Shown one piece after another: positions 6,808 through 14,893 of a stretch of DNA of 64,000 nucleotides. Location: positions 1-64,000 of the forward strand of contig CBIHOV010000036.1 of NCBI GenBank assembly GCA_966211765.1, in the 5' to 3' direction. This DNA is from Paraflavitalea sp966211765. Lineage in GTDB: Bacteria > Bacteroidota > Bacteroidia > Chitinophagales > Chitinophagaceae. Numbering within the stretch: the stretch's first letter is position 1; the number at the start of each line of letters is the position of its first letter. The notes under the pieces are model-generated. The model saw nothing but the letters and a program-made list of their open reading frames with translations, made no database searches and was not told the origin of the DNA. The translations under genes were made by a program, and so were the position numbers.

Positions 6808-8034
6808 CTACATGCCGTCGATTTTCTTTTGAATAGCCTGCCGCTCCGCTTCCGTACGGGCCAGCAGTAGCGCCTGCTGAAAATGTTGTAAGGCTTTGGA
6901 CTGGTCTATGCCGGTATACAATTCGGCCAGCAAGAGGTAGTAGAAATGATGGTTGGTGAGTTGGAGTTTCTCTGCTTCTATGATCGCTGCCGCCTTGCCA
7001 TTAGCCTTTGAAAGCGCATAAGTGCGGTTGAGCGCCGCAATGGGGGAGTACGCTATTTGCAGGAGCTGGTTGTACAACTGCAAAATGCTTTCCCATTTTT
7101 CCTGACTGTCTTCCTTCCAGGTATTCCAGTAAGCAATACCTGCTTCCAGGTGGTATTGGGTAAGGCTTGGCCCACTGGCCGCGCAATGCAGAAAATAACC
7201 GCCCTTGCTGATGAGGTCGGTATTCCATAAGTTGGTATCCTGCTCATCGTACAGGATCAATTCTCCGGCAGCATTGATCCGCGCATCAAAGCGCGAAGCA
7301 TGAAAGCACATCAGGGAAAGCAGGGCATTCACCGCCGGCCTGTTGGTAGGAGCATGTTCCACCAGCATGGTGCACAGCCGCATGGCTTCAAAACAAAGCT
7401 CCTTTCGCAGGGTACTGTTTGGCCCCAGGGAATAATAACCTTCATTAAATAAGAGGTAAATGGTTTTCAGTACGGTGGTCAGCCGGGCATCAATAGCCGC
7501 TGCCTCCGGCAACTCTATGCGGATATTGGCTTCACGCAGCTTTTCCCGGGCGCGAAACAAGCGTTTGTTGATCGTTTCCTTATTGGTGAGAAAAGCATCA
7601 GCAATCTCGTCAATGCCAAAGCCGCAGAGTATACGCAGGGACAATCCGATCTGCGATTCAACGGGAATAGCCGGGTGACAAATCGCAAACATCATCTGCA
7701 ACTGGCTGTCGTTGATGTTCTGGGGAGAGAGGTCTATGTCCTGATTCGAGATACCCTCGCCTCCACTTTTTAGATCAGGTACGATCTTTTGATCAAACAG
7801 GGCATCCCGCTGCACCAGGTTACGGGCTTTGTTCTTCGCCACATTGTACAGCCAGGCCACGGGGTTTTGCGGAATGCCTTTGATGCCCCAGGTTTGGGCT
7901 GCTGTGAGAAAGGTTTCACTGGCGAGGTCTTCGGCGGTTTCCATTTGGGCAAATCCAAAATGGCGGCACAACACGGATACGATCTTCCGGTATTCCGTTC
8001 TGAATAAATGAGGTATCAGTTGGCTATTGTCCAT
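6808..8034 (-). CDS. ECF42-type RNA polymerase sigma factor with C-terminal extension
   Basis: Protein of 408 residues, about twice the length of a plain ECF sigma factor. Residues about 10-80 are sigma region 2 (FGFAQMETAEDLASETFLTA, then AWLYNVAKNKARN). Region 4 is at about 110-170 (SLRILCGFGIDEIADAF, then TNKETINKRLFRAREKLRE). Residues about 190-405 form a helical extension of the DUF6596 type, with 'FNEGYYS' at its start. This architecture is that of the ECF42 group, whose members are normally encoded beside a DGPF/YCII-like protein, as here 9 bases upstream. In that group the extension, not an anti-sigma factor, is thought to control activity. No anti-sigma gene is adjacent. Confidence 0.9.
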   Translation of the reverse strand: MDNSQLIPHLFRTEYRKIVSVLCRHFGFAQMETAEDLASETFLTAAQTWGIKGIPQNPVAWLYNVAKNKARNLVQRDALFDQKIVPDLKSGGEGISNQDIDLSPQNINDSQLQMMFAICHPAIPVESQIGLSLRILCGFGIDEIADAFLTNKETINKRLFRAREKLREANIRIELPEAAAIDARLTTVLKTIYLLFNEGYYSLGPNSTLRKELCFEAMRLCTMLVEHAPTNRPAVNALLSLMCFHASRFDARINAAGELILYDEQDTNLWNTDLISKGGYFLHCAASGPSLTQYHLEAGIAYWNTWKEDSQEKWESILQLYNQLLQIAYSPIAALNRTYALSKANGKAAAIIEAEKLQLTNHHFYYLLLAELYTGIDQSKALQHFQQALLLARTEAERQAIQKKIDGM

Positions 8035-8043
8035 TGCGACGGG

Positions 8044-8400
8044 CTATCGGGTATTGTCTACTTTCACTACTTTTCTTACTTCTACACTGTTGCCTTCGCC
8101 CGCCAAAATAGGACAGGCCCTTGCCATGGCGGCCGCCTCTTCAAAGCTGTCGGCCTTTACAATGATGAAACCGGCAATGGATTCCTTGATCTCTGCATAA
8201 GGACCATCGGTCATCACATTGTTTGCCTTGAGCACTTTGCCTTCGGTAGAAAGGCCGGTGCCGCCGCCAAATTTATTCTGCGCAGCAATGCCGCCCACCC
8301 AATCCTGGTATTGCTTCATGTATACCTGCATTTGCTCGGGAGATGGCTGTGCGTCCTTGGTGAGCAGGTCGAGCCGCATGAGTAATAAGTATTCGTCCAT
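8044..8400 (-). CDS. YCII-related (DGPF domain) protein
   Basis: Protein of 118 residues with the hallmark of the DGPF branch of the YCII family: 'TDGPYAEIKESIAGFIIVKA' in the second half, preceded by a strand-helix start 'EYLLLMRLD' and followed by 'EEAAAMARACPIL'. The fold is a small alpha/beta ferredoxin-like barrel. No activity is settled; association with ECF42 sigma factors is well known for this family. It lies 9 bases before the sigma-factor gene in the same direction and is very probably co-transcribed. A hairpin-forming palindrome at 8423-8447 lies just upstream of its start. Confidence 0.88.
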   Translation of the reverse strand: MDEYLLLMRLDLLTKDAQPSPEQMQVYMKQYQDWVGGIAAQNKFGGGTGLSTEGKVLKANNVMTDGPYAEIKESIAGFIIVKADSFEEAAAMARACPILAGEGNSVEVRKVVKVDNTR

Positions 8401-8422
8401 GTTAGATTGTTTTTACGGCGGC

Positions 8423-8447
8423 GGCCAACTGGTATCTCCAGCTGGCC
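8423..8447. promoter_or_regulatory. hairpin or operator upstream of the DGPF gene
   Basis: GGCCAACTGG at 8423-8432 and CCAGCTGGCC at 8438-8447 pair except for one A-C position, around a 5-base loop. There is no T-run on either strand, so I prefer an operator or a leader hairpin to a terminator. Confidence 0.4.
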
Positions 8448-8472
8448 ACAGCGTATGTCAGGTAAATGTAAG

Positions 8473-9039
8473 TTAGTTTTCCTTTGGCTGATAGGTGAGC
8501 AGGATGGTGCCGCTTTTGAATACCCGGTGATGCATGAGCTGCAGGTCCAGCTGGTGACCAATGCCTTCCAGGATGGGGGAGCCTTCACCCAGCGCTACGG
8601 GATCGAGCATGAACTGGAATTCATCTACCAGCCCTGCAGTGGCCAGCTGGGCCAAAATGCTGCCACTGCCCAGGATGGTCATGTCTTTGGAGAATTCCTT
8701 TTTCAGTTTTTTCACGGCGTCTTCTATATTGTCCTTAATGATCCGGGTATTGTTCCAATTTGCTTTTTTGAGCGTGCGGGAAAAGACAATCTTCTCCGAT
8801 GCATTCATGCCTTTGGCCACTTCCGGCATGGATTGCAGGGCCTGGGGTGTGGGCCAAAAGCCAGCCATCATATCGTAGGTAGTGCGGCCAAACAAAAGGA
8901 TACTGCCCGATTGAGCGCCTTCTTTGGCATAGTCACTTTCTTCACTTTCGGGGTTATGGCTGTGCCAGCTGGTGTCTTCGCCGGCACCCTTGTAAAAGCC
9001 ATTGAGGGTGATGAACTGGAAGGATGATAACTTACCCAT
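8473..9039 (-). CDS. dihydrofolate-reductase-family (RibD C-terminal-like) protein
   Basis: From the ATG at 9039 the protein has 188 residues; the open frame extends further upstream (to 9141), but that part is not conserved-looking. Features of the RibD/DHFR-like fold are visible: 'FITLNGFYKG' near the N-terminus, 'ILLFGRTTYDMMAGFW' at about 50, 'KIVFSRTLKKANWNNTRII' at about 85, 'MTILGSGSILAQL' at about 120 and 'DEFQFMLDPVALGEGSPI' at about 138. Such proteins reduce pteridine- or riboflavin-type substrates with NADPH, though most of this branch is uncharacterised. They are frequent neighbours of ECF/DGPF modules, as here. Confidence 0.85.
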   Translation of the reverse strand: MGKLSSFQFITLNGFYKGAGEDTSWHSHNPESEESDYAKEGAQSGSILLFGRTTYDMMAGFWPTPQALQSMPEVAKGMNASEKIVFSRTLKKANWNNTRIIKDNIEDAVKKLKKEFSKDMTILGSGSILAQLATAGLVDEFQFMLDPVALGEGSPILEGIGHQLDLQLMHHRVFKSGTILLTYQPKEN

Positions 9040-9146
9040 GTTATTGGTTTTAATTGTTATGGAAACAGGTGTATACAACCATAACAAACGAGGTGCCCGC
9101 GATTGGACAGGGCAGGGGCAAATTCTTCCAGACCAGCTCATAATGG

Positions 9147-9815
9147 CTAATACATACCCACTTCAACAGGCTGTTCATCAACTACCTGCAGCAGTCTGTT
9201 CTTCCACTTCTCTAATTCCGCGGACCGGGCTTCCTGTCCTATGCGGGCCGGTCCGTACACGATATGCGGGTGCAGCACACTCCAGCCGGTAAAGCGGAAA
9301 ATGCCCCGGTGAATGGGTTTGAGCATATTGATGATATCTCCATTAAATCCATCGCTGAGGTAGGCGGCTTCCTCACCGCCCGTGGTGAGGGAAAGGAGGG
9401 CTTTCTTTCCGCTGAATACTCCCTGCTCATAGAACCTGCCGGCTCCATAAAACCGGCCCATGGCAAATACCCTGTCTACCCAACCTTTGAGGATGCCGGG
9501 CACGCTGAACCACCACAGGGGAAATTGCCAGATCATGAGGTCACACCATTCCACTTTCTGCTGTTCCTCCTCTACCGCAGTGGCAAAACTGCCTGTTTCG
9601 GTAGCATGCACTTCCTCCAACTGCTGTTTAAAGAAAGCCGCATTTTGCAGGCGGGTAAAATTGCTGCTGTCCGATACGGGGTTGAATCGCATGGCATAGA
9701 GGTTGGAGGTCTTCACTTCATGCCCTGCCGCTTCCAGGGTTTCGATGGCCGTGGTGAACAGGGCGCCATTCATACTTTGAGGCTCGGGGTGCGCTAAAAC
9801 GATCAGTATTTTCAT
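9147..9815 (-). CDS. flavodoxin-fold NAD(P)H quinone oxidoreductase
   Basis: Protein of 222 residues of the Flavodoxin_2 family (NQO1, KefF and MdaB relatives). The N-terminus 'MKILIVLAHPEPQSMNGAL' gives the first beta strand and FMN/FAD phosphate loop, and 'LMIWQFPLWWFSVPGILKGWVDRVF' at about 100-125 is the family's most conserved stretch. The likely reaction is two-electron reduction of quinones or similar electrophiles by NAD(P)H in the cytoplasm. It is divergent from an HxlR regulator 102 bases away, with TTGTAC-containing sites between them, so it is probably the regulator's target. A minus-7-like TAATTTTG is at 9854-9847. Confidence 0.88.
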   Translation of the reverse strand: MKILIVLAHPEPQSMNGALFTTAIETLEAAGHEVKTSNLYAMRFNPVSDSSNFTRLQNAAFFKQQLEEVHATETGSFATAVEEEQQKVEWCDLMIWQFPLWWFSVPGILKGWVDRVFAMGRFYGAGRFYEQGVFSGKKALLSLTTGGEEAAYLSDGFNGDIINMLKPIHRGIFRFTGWSVLHPHIVYGPARIGQEARSAELEKWKNRLLQVVDEQPVEVGMY

Positions 9816-9822
9816 GAGTATT

Positions 9823-9841
9823 CCCTGTTTTTTGTACAGGG
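9823..9841. promoter_or_regulatory. candidate HxlR operator
   Basis: CCCTGT at 9823-9828 and ACAGGG at 9836-9841 form an imperfectly filled palindrome that contains TTGTAC (9832-9837). A second TTGTAC lies at 9890-9895, near the start of the regulator. HxlR/DUF24 regulators are known to bind short GTAC-containing palindromes. Binding here is inferred. Confidence 0.35.
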
Positions 9842-9846
9842 GGCAA

Positions 9847-9854
9847 CAAAATTA
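9847..9854 (-). promoter_or_regulatory. candidate minus-7 box of the quinone reductase gene
   Basis: Read on the minus strand this is TAATTTTG, an exact TAnnTTTG match 31 bases before the ATG at 9815. No good TTG element is found at the expected distance. The proposed operator at 9823-9841 would overlap the start of transcription. Confidence 0.4.
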
Positions 9855-9917
9855 TTCCGGTATCGGTTACTTTAGCAGGGCACATCGAATTGTACGGTGC
9901 ACACAAAAATGTAAGTA

Positions 9918-10307
9918 ATGGGAAAAAGGAAATTAACGTCCACCAATGCCATCAACCGCGAAACGCTGATCGACTTTTGCGGCATGATCTACGCGGTGGA
10001 TATGCTGGGGGGCAGGTGGAAACTGCTCATTTTGTACAAACTCGAAGAGAAAACGCTGCGCTTCAGTGAACTGAAGAAGCGGATACCCAATATCACCGAC
10101 CGGATGCTCACCCTGCATTTACAGGAATTGGAGAAAAACGGACTGGTGCTCAGGACAGCTTATGCAGAAGTACCACCCCGGGTGGAGTACCAGCTTACTG
10201 AAAGCGGTAAACTGCTGATACCGGTGTGGAAGCAATTGGAACATTGGGGATTGCAGCACCGGGCCGTGATGGAAGCACAGGGCGCATTAGAAGGAAGCTA
10301 TCGATAG
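9918..10307 (+). CDS. HxlR-family (DUF24) transcriptional regulator
   Basis: Protein of 129 residues, the normal length for this winged-helix family. The signature is complete: Cys21 followed by 'LGGRWKLLILYKL' at about 30-42, 'LRFSELKKRIPNITDRMLTLHLQELEKNGLV' at about 50-80 (recognition helix) and 'PPRVEYQLTESGKLL' (wing) at about 90-105. Cys21 stands where the redox-sensing cysteine of HxlR/DUF24 regulators such as YodB lies, so electrophile or oxidant sensing is likely. It is divergent from the quinone-reductase-like gene, the classical arrangement for a regulator and its detoxification target. Confidence 0.92.
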   Translation: MGKRKLTSTNAINRETLIDFCGMIYAVDMLGGRWKLLILYKLEEKTLRFSELKKRIPNITDRMLTLHLQELEKNGLVLRTAYAEVPPRVEYQLTESGKLLIPVWKQLEHWGLQHRAVMEAQGALEGSYR

Positions 10308-10316
10308 GCCCGGGGA

Positions 10317-10748
10317 TCATTTGGTTGTTAATACAACCAGGTCGCCAGGGGAAACAACTGTAGCATTGTCCTCTGCAGTAATAAAAATGCGGGTGGGCTT
10401 AAATGAACTAACGGTCTTTAAAGAAGCTGTCAGCTTATTGGATAAAAAACCTTTTGAAGTATTCAACAATCCGATATGTTTTGCTTTGTCGGTTTTAGTG
10501 ACCATCCATACCACATAATTTTTTTTGGGCGGTGTTAGTTTATCAGGCGTAGCAAGGTGGGTAACATGGATACTTATCGAATAATTGCCATTGTTATCTT
10601 TCTTTACCTTAACAGCGCCCTCTGCTGCGGGTGTTACGGAAGAGGTCTGGAACGACATTTTTTTGGAACAGGCAGTACCGAGCAACAGTACAGACAGGAG
10701 AACCAGGTATAAAGAACGGGTTGGCGCCCAAGGTAAATATTGCATCAT
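10317..10748 (-). CDS. lipoprotein with RskA-like C-terminal domain
   Basis: From the ATG at 10748 the protein has 143 residues; a longer frame (to 10823) would put a second hydrophobic segment ahead of the signal and is less likely. The signal 'LYLVLLSVLLLGTACSKK' is a lipoprotein signal with a clear lipobox. The mature C-terminal half ('KNYVVWMVTKTDKAKHIGLL', then 'RIFITAEDNATVVSPGDLVV') follows the pattern of the anti-sigma-K factor (RskA) extracytoplasmic domain: Y-x-V/L-W, a Gly-Leu turn, then I/V-T-x-E and x-P-x-x-x-V-V-L. It has no anti-sigma N-terminus and no sigma gene next to it. It converges on the HxlR gene. Confidence 0.6.
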   Translation of the reverse strand: MMQYLPWAPTRSLYLVLLSVLLLGTACSKKMSFQTSSVTPAAEGAVKVKKDNNGNYSISIHVTHLATPDKLTPPKKNYVVWMVTKTDKAKHIGLLNTSKGFLSNKLTASLKTVSSFKPTRIFITAEDNATVVSPGDLVVLTTK

Positions 10749-10911
10749 ATTATATCGAGGGGGTAATAAAATGAAATAAAATAAGTGATTACCATTGAAA
10801 ATGATACCACCGAAGAAGGCCAATGCTAAGATACCAATAAATTGGATATTAAAAAAAGTTAATACATTTAACGTGTACGGGTAAGCAAATGGCTGGCGAA
10901 GGAGCGGTAAG

Positions 10912-11973
10912 TCAGGAGGCGGAAGGAATGGAGAAGGTAAAGGTGAGTCCGTCTATTGTATTCTTTTCAATGTGCATTTGTTCCTGGTAGATCTTTTCCA
11001 ACCTCAATACAGTATTTCTGAGGCCCACGCCCTTGCCTTGCAGCAACCACTCTACGGGCCCAATATAACGGGCGCCTGTATTGCTGATGCTGATCTGTAC
11101 TTTCCCTTCCAGTTTACGACAGCGGATACTGATACGGCCGCCATGCACAGCAGGGCCGATACCATGTATCACCGCATTTTCTATCAGTGGCTGCAATAAC
11201 ATGGGGGCGATCTTTGCATTCATAACTTCCTGGCTGGCATCGATACACACCTGCAGTCTTTCTCCAAAGCGCTCTTGTTCGAGTTCGAGGTAGGTCTTGA
11301 TAAAATGCAGTTCTTCCACAAGACTCACTTCATCTTCCTTGGTTGCCTGCAGGGCATAGCGGAAAGTATCGGCCAGTTTGGCGATCAGTTCGCGTGTTTG
11401 CTCCTGGTGCGGTGGTATGGTAGCATTGATCCTGTTGAGTGTATTGAAAAGGAAATGGGGCTGGATCTGCGCTTTCAGAACCTGTACATCACCGTGATTG
11501 GCCCTTGCTTTCCATCTCCGTTCGCGGGCCTGGTGCACTTTGGAATGGGCCCTGAAATACCAGGCATGGTAAATGGCCAGGGCAAAGCAATACATGAAGA
11601 CCAGCAGCAATAAGAAATTTAGTGTTCCGGGATATACGGCCTGCCCGGGTGAAGCATTCCTGAAAAAATAAGCAGTAGTGAGCCACCAGCAGGCAGAGAA
11701 GGTAGTAAGGGTAATAAAATGAAGAATGAATTGCGCCAGCAGTTTTTTATGTCTGAACAGGCGGATATTCAACCACCAGAATGAAAGGACCAACAGTACC
11801 TTAATGAAGAGATCAATGCCCTCAGACAAGGGACCGGATATTGATGTACCGCCATTGAAGAGTGGTAATGTCATCAGCAGCACACTCAAGGCGCCTGCCA
11901 CATGCAATAACATATACGTTATTGTTTTACCGGCTATTACATCTGTTAATATTTTCTTCTCCAATAATATCAT
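10912..11973 (-). CDS. LytS-type sensor histidine kinase (orphan)
   Basis: Protein of 353 residues. Four hydrophobic segments in residues about 20-140 anchor it in the membrane. The His_kinase (LytS/YehU) domain follows, with 'LKAQIQPHFLFNTLNRI' carrying the phospho-acceptor His173. The C-terminus is a HATPase domain with 'MLLQPLIENAVIHGI' as the N box and 'GKGVGLRNTVLRLEKIY' as the G region. Such kinases normally sit beside a LytTR response regulator, but neither neighbour encodes one, so the partner must be elsewhere. A minus-7-like box is at 12000-11993 on the same strand. Confidence 0.9.
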   Translation of the reverse strand: MILLEKKILTDVIAGKTITYMLLHVAGALSVLLMTLPLFNGGTSISGPLSEGIDLFIKVLLVLSFWWLNIRLFRHKKLLAQFILHFITLTTFSACWWLTTAYFFRNASPGQAVYPGTLNFLLLLVFMYCFALAIYHAWYFRAHSKVHQARERRWKARANHGDVQVLKAQIQPHFLFNTLNRINATIPPHQEQTRELIAKLADTFRYALQATKEDEVSLVEELHFIKTYLELEQERFGERLQVCIDASQEVMNAKIAPMLLQPLIENAVIHGIGPAVHGGRISIRCRKLEGKVQISISNTGARYIGPVEWLLQGKGVGLRNTVLRLEKIYQEQMHIEKNTIDGLTFTFSIPSAS

Positions 11974-11992
11974 CCTACATTGAAATCTCCAA

Positions 11993-12000
11993 CAAAACTA
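11993..12000 (-). promoter_or_regulatory. candidate minus-7 box of the LytS-type kinase gene
   Basis: Read on the minus strand this is TAGTTTTG, an exact TAnnTTTG match ending 19 bases before the ATG at 11973. No TTG element is found at the usual distance, so support is limited to the box itself. Confidence 0.38.
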
Positions 12001-12199
12001 TTCTGTGCGTATCTTTATTTTCGCAGCACAAATACCTGTATTTAAAATTGAGTACTAATACTTAGTTCGTACAAAGGCGTGCAACAAAGGCCCTTGTGCA
12101 ATTGTCAAACGAACGCGCAGAATGTGTCCATGAAAGCAGCAAAGACCGATGAGCACCCTATATTTGGAACCTAAAACAACGGCCTTAATACAAGTAAGC

Positions 12200-14185
12200 A
12201 TGAAAACAGGATCGAAACAGCTCTGGCTCCTTTTTTTCCTGTTCCTACAGGTAGCAGTTTCTGCGCAGCCTTCGCTGCAGGAAGTTTATGACTTCTACCG
12301 GCCGCAGCTGGCCAAGGCTAAGAAAGACACCGCTCACGTAAAGTTGCTCTGGAAATACGCTTTTGCATTGATGCAGGCAGGAGGCGACAGCGCCCTGCCG
12401 GTATTGGACCAGGCAGAGCAGTTGGCTACCCATATCAATATGCCCGCTGGCGTTGCCGGCAGCGCCCGGATGAAGGGCCAGGCATACCTGCAGCGCCAGG
12501 ATTATAAAACGGCTAAGGCCCAGTTTGAGCGGGCCGCCCACCTATACAGCAAGCTGCCCAAACAAACGGAGAACCTGGCCACCGCCTATGGACTGCTGGG
12601 GCAGACGCTGAACGATGAAGGGGCCACGGATGAGGGCATCGGCCAATTGCTGAAGGGCGCTGAAATTGCCGAGGCCAACGGGCATACCCGGTTACTGGCT
12701 CAACTCTATACCAGTGTTTGTGCAGCTTTTGGAAAACTGCGGCATTTAGAAAAGACCCTCGAGTATGCGGATAAAGTAGAACGGATAGCGCTGCAGTTGA
12801 AGGATACCCTCATGTATATTAACTCACTCAACAATAAGGCTGCTGTCTATGGCATTCAGGACAAACATGCCGAAGCAATGGTCATCTACCGGAAGATCAT
12901 GCAACTGAGCGACCTCAAAAAATACTATACCGGACAGGTGGTGAGCCGGCTGAATGTAGGTGATCATTATGAAGTGAGGGGAAAGCTGGATTCGGCGGTG
13001 CATTACCTGGGAGCGGCGGAAGTGTTGGCCCGGCAGGCCAATGACCGTTTTCATATGAGCCGTATTGACCTGGTCTTTGCGCGCACTTACCTGAAGATGA
13101 AACAGTATGAAAAAGCCAAAACCCGGGTAGAAAGATCGATAGCTGCCGCTTTGCCGGCAAAAAACTATGAGACCCTGCGATTCTGTTATGCCTGTCTTAC
13201 CCGCGTATACGCAGGCCTGGGTAAAAGCGATTCCAGTATGGCAGCTTTTTCCCAGTACCAGGAATACAATGACTCACTGACCAGCGAGCGGGTATCGGGC
13301 CAGGTGGTTGCCAACGAAACAAAGTACCGCACACTGCAAAAAGACAAGGAGATCAGCGACAAACAACTGGCCCTGGTGCAAAAGAACCTGGAGCTTAAAA
13401 AGAAAAATACTTTTATCCTGGTGGCGGTGGGCATTGTGGTGGTACTGTTATTGATTGGCGCTTTGCTATGGTTCAACTACCGGCAAAAGCAACGGTTGCA
13501 GGCACAGCAATTGATCACGCTGCAAAAAGAACATGAGTTGTCCAGCATCCAGGCCATGATGGACGGAGAAGAGCGGGAACGGGTAAGGATTGCCAGCAAC
13601 CTGCACGATGGGGCAGGCAGCCTCTTATCGGCCGTTAAGCTGTACCTGAGCGCACTGGGCAATCAACACCAGCAGTTATCGGCATCACCTACCTACCAGG
13701 AAACCCTGGGCCTGGTCAATGATGCGGCCTCCGAGATCAGGGAAACCTCCCACAACCTGATGCCCCGGGTGATCCAGCAACAGGGCTTGCGGGAAGCCGT
13801 GCGGGCCTATTGCAATAAACTAAATAAGAGTAACCAGATTGCAGTGGAGTTCAATTCATTTGGTGTGCCCGGACGATTGGATGAGGCCATGGAACTGATG
13901 GTATACCGTACTATCCAGGAGCTGATCGGGAATGTGTTGAAACATGCAGAAGCCACCAATGTGCTGGTGCAGCTTTCTTTCGATAAAGACCTGTTCAGCG
14001 TTACCGTGGAAGACAACGGCAAGGGATTTGATAAGCACAACAGGGATCACCAGGCCGGTATGGGCATTTATGGCGTACAAAGCAGGGTAGAGGCCTTTCA
14101 TGGTACGATGGATATCGACTCTTCCGCTACCGGCACCAGTGTGTACCTGGAATTTAAATCAACAGCATTAATACAGGAGGTATGA
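12200..14185 (+). CDS. TPR-containing sensor histidine kinase (NarL-type system)
   Basis: Start placed at the ATG at 12200 (661 residues), because it gives a proper signal peptide (KQLWLLFFLFLQVAVSAQ); the open frame begins earlier, at 12149. Residues about 40-365 are TPR repeats in the periplasm, then a coiled segment and one membrane span at about 402-424 (TFILVAVGIVVVLLLIGALL). The HisKA_3 dimerisation domain has 'RVRIASNLHDGAGSLLSAVK' with the phospho-acceptor His469. The HATPase domain includes 'ELIGNVLKHAEATN' and 'DNGKGFDKHN'. The response-regulator gene overlaps its end by 4 bases, so the two form a two-component pair. TPR sensors of this type are common in Bacteroidota; the signal is unknown. 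Confidence 0.93.
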   Translation: MKTGSKQLWLLFFLFLQVAVSAQPSLQEVYDFYRPQLAKAKKDTAHVKLLWKYAFALMQAGGDSALPVLDQAEQLATHINMPAGVAGSARMKGQAYLQRQDYKTAKAQFERAAHLYSKLPKQTENLATAYGLLGQTLNDEGATDEGIGQLLKGAEIAEANGHTRLLAQLYTSVCAAFGKLRHLEKTLEYADKVERIALQLKDTLMYINSLNNKAAVYGIQDKHAEAMVIYRKIMQLSDLKKYYTGQVVSRLNVGDHYEVRGKLDSAVHYLGAAEVLARQANDRFHMSRIDLVFARTYLKMKQYEKAKTRVERSIAAALPAKNYETLRFCYACLTRVYAGLGKSDSSMAAFSQYQEYNDSLTSERVSGQVVANETKYRTLQKDKEISDKQLALVQKNLELKKKNTFILVAVGIVVVLLLIGALLWFNYRQKQRLQAQQLITLQKEHELSSIQAMMDGEERERVRIASNLHDGAGSLLSAVKLYLSALGNQHQQLSASPTYQETLGLVNDAASEIRETSHNLMPRVIQQQGLREAVRAYCNKLNKSNQIAVEFNSFGVPGRLDEAMELMVYRTIQELIGNVLKHAEATNVLVQLSFDKDLFSVTVEDNGKGFDKHNRDHQAGMGIYGVQSRVEAFHGTMDIDSSATGTSVYLEFKSTALIQEV

Positions 14186-14823
14186 AAATGATCCGTGTAA
14201 GCCTCGTAGATGATCATCCTGCCATATTGAATGGATTGCGCATGATACTGGCCGGTTTTCCATCCATCCAGGTGCTGGGCTCCTATACAGATGGCCAGCA
14301 GCTGATGAAGGGCCTGGAAAACGAATTGCCGGATATTATCATTATGGATATCCAGTTGCCCGGTGAAGATGGCATTAGCTTGTGCAAAAAGGTGATCAGC
14401 ACCTGGCCGGCAGTGAAAGTGATCGTCTTCACCAATTGTACGGACCGGCATTATATTAAAAGCATGTTTCAGCACGGGGCTTCGGGCTACCTGTTGAAGA
14501 CGGCCGATACGCAGATCATATTAGCTGCCATTGAAGCTGCCATGGCGGGTGAACAATACATCCATGCCGAACTGAAGGAACAGATGTTTCAGCAGATCAT
14601 TACCAATAAAAAGGGCGATCGCTATGCGCCCTCGCTCACCAAAAGGGAAAAAGAGATCATCCTGCTGATCGCCCAGGGCCTCAGTAACCAGGAAATAGCG
14701 GAAAAGCTATTCCTGAGTGTGCGTACGGTGGAGAATCACCGTTTCAACCTGATCCAAAAAATGGATGTAAAGAATACCGCAGCGCTGGTAAAGAAAGCCA
14801 TTGAAATGGGTTGGGTAGAGTAG
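14182..14823 (+). CDS. NarL/FixJ-family response regulator
   Basis: Protein of 213 residues. The receiver domain (about 1-125) has 'SLVDDHPAILNGL' at the N-terminus, the phosphorylated Asp56 in 'IIIMDIQLPGEDG', and Lys in 'GYLLKTA'. The LuxR-type helix-turn-helix is at about 150-205 ('LTKREKEIILLIAQGLSNQEIAEKL', then 'SVRTVENHRFNLIQKM'). The start codon overlaps the kinase stop (ATGA), indicating translational coupling. A strong intrinsic terminator begins 22 bases after the stop. It is the cytoplasmic output of the adjacent TPR kinase. Confidence 0.95.
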   Translation: MKMIRVSLVDDHPAILNGLRMILAGFPSIQVLGSYTDGQQLMKGLENELPDIIIMDIQLPGEDGISLCKKVISTWPAVKVIVFTNCTDRHYIKSMFQHGASGYLLKTADTQIILAAIEAAMAGEQYIHAELKEQMFQQIITNKKGDRYAPSLTKREKEIILLIAQGLSNQEIAEKLFLSVRTVENHRFNLIQKMDVKNTAALVKKAIEMGWVE

Positions 14824-14844
14824 GAAAAACTATTATTGAAGAAG

Positions 14845-14880
14845 GGGGCGTATCAATCCTGTTGATACGCCCCTTTATTT
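14845..14880. terminator. strong intrinsic terminator between convergent operons
   Basis: GGGGCGTATCAA (14845-14856) pairs perfectly with TTGATACGCCCC (14862-14873) around a 5-base loop. TTTATTT follows on the plus strand. It ends the two-component operon and can also serve the SusCD-hydrolase operon arriving from the other side. Confidence 0.9.
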
Positions 14881-14893
14881 AATAAGCTGGTTA

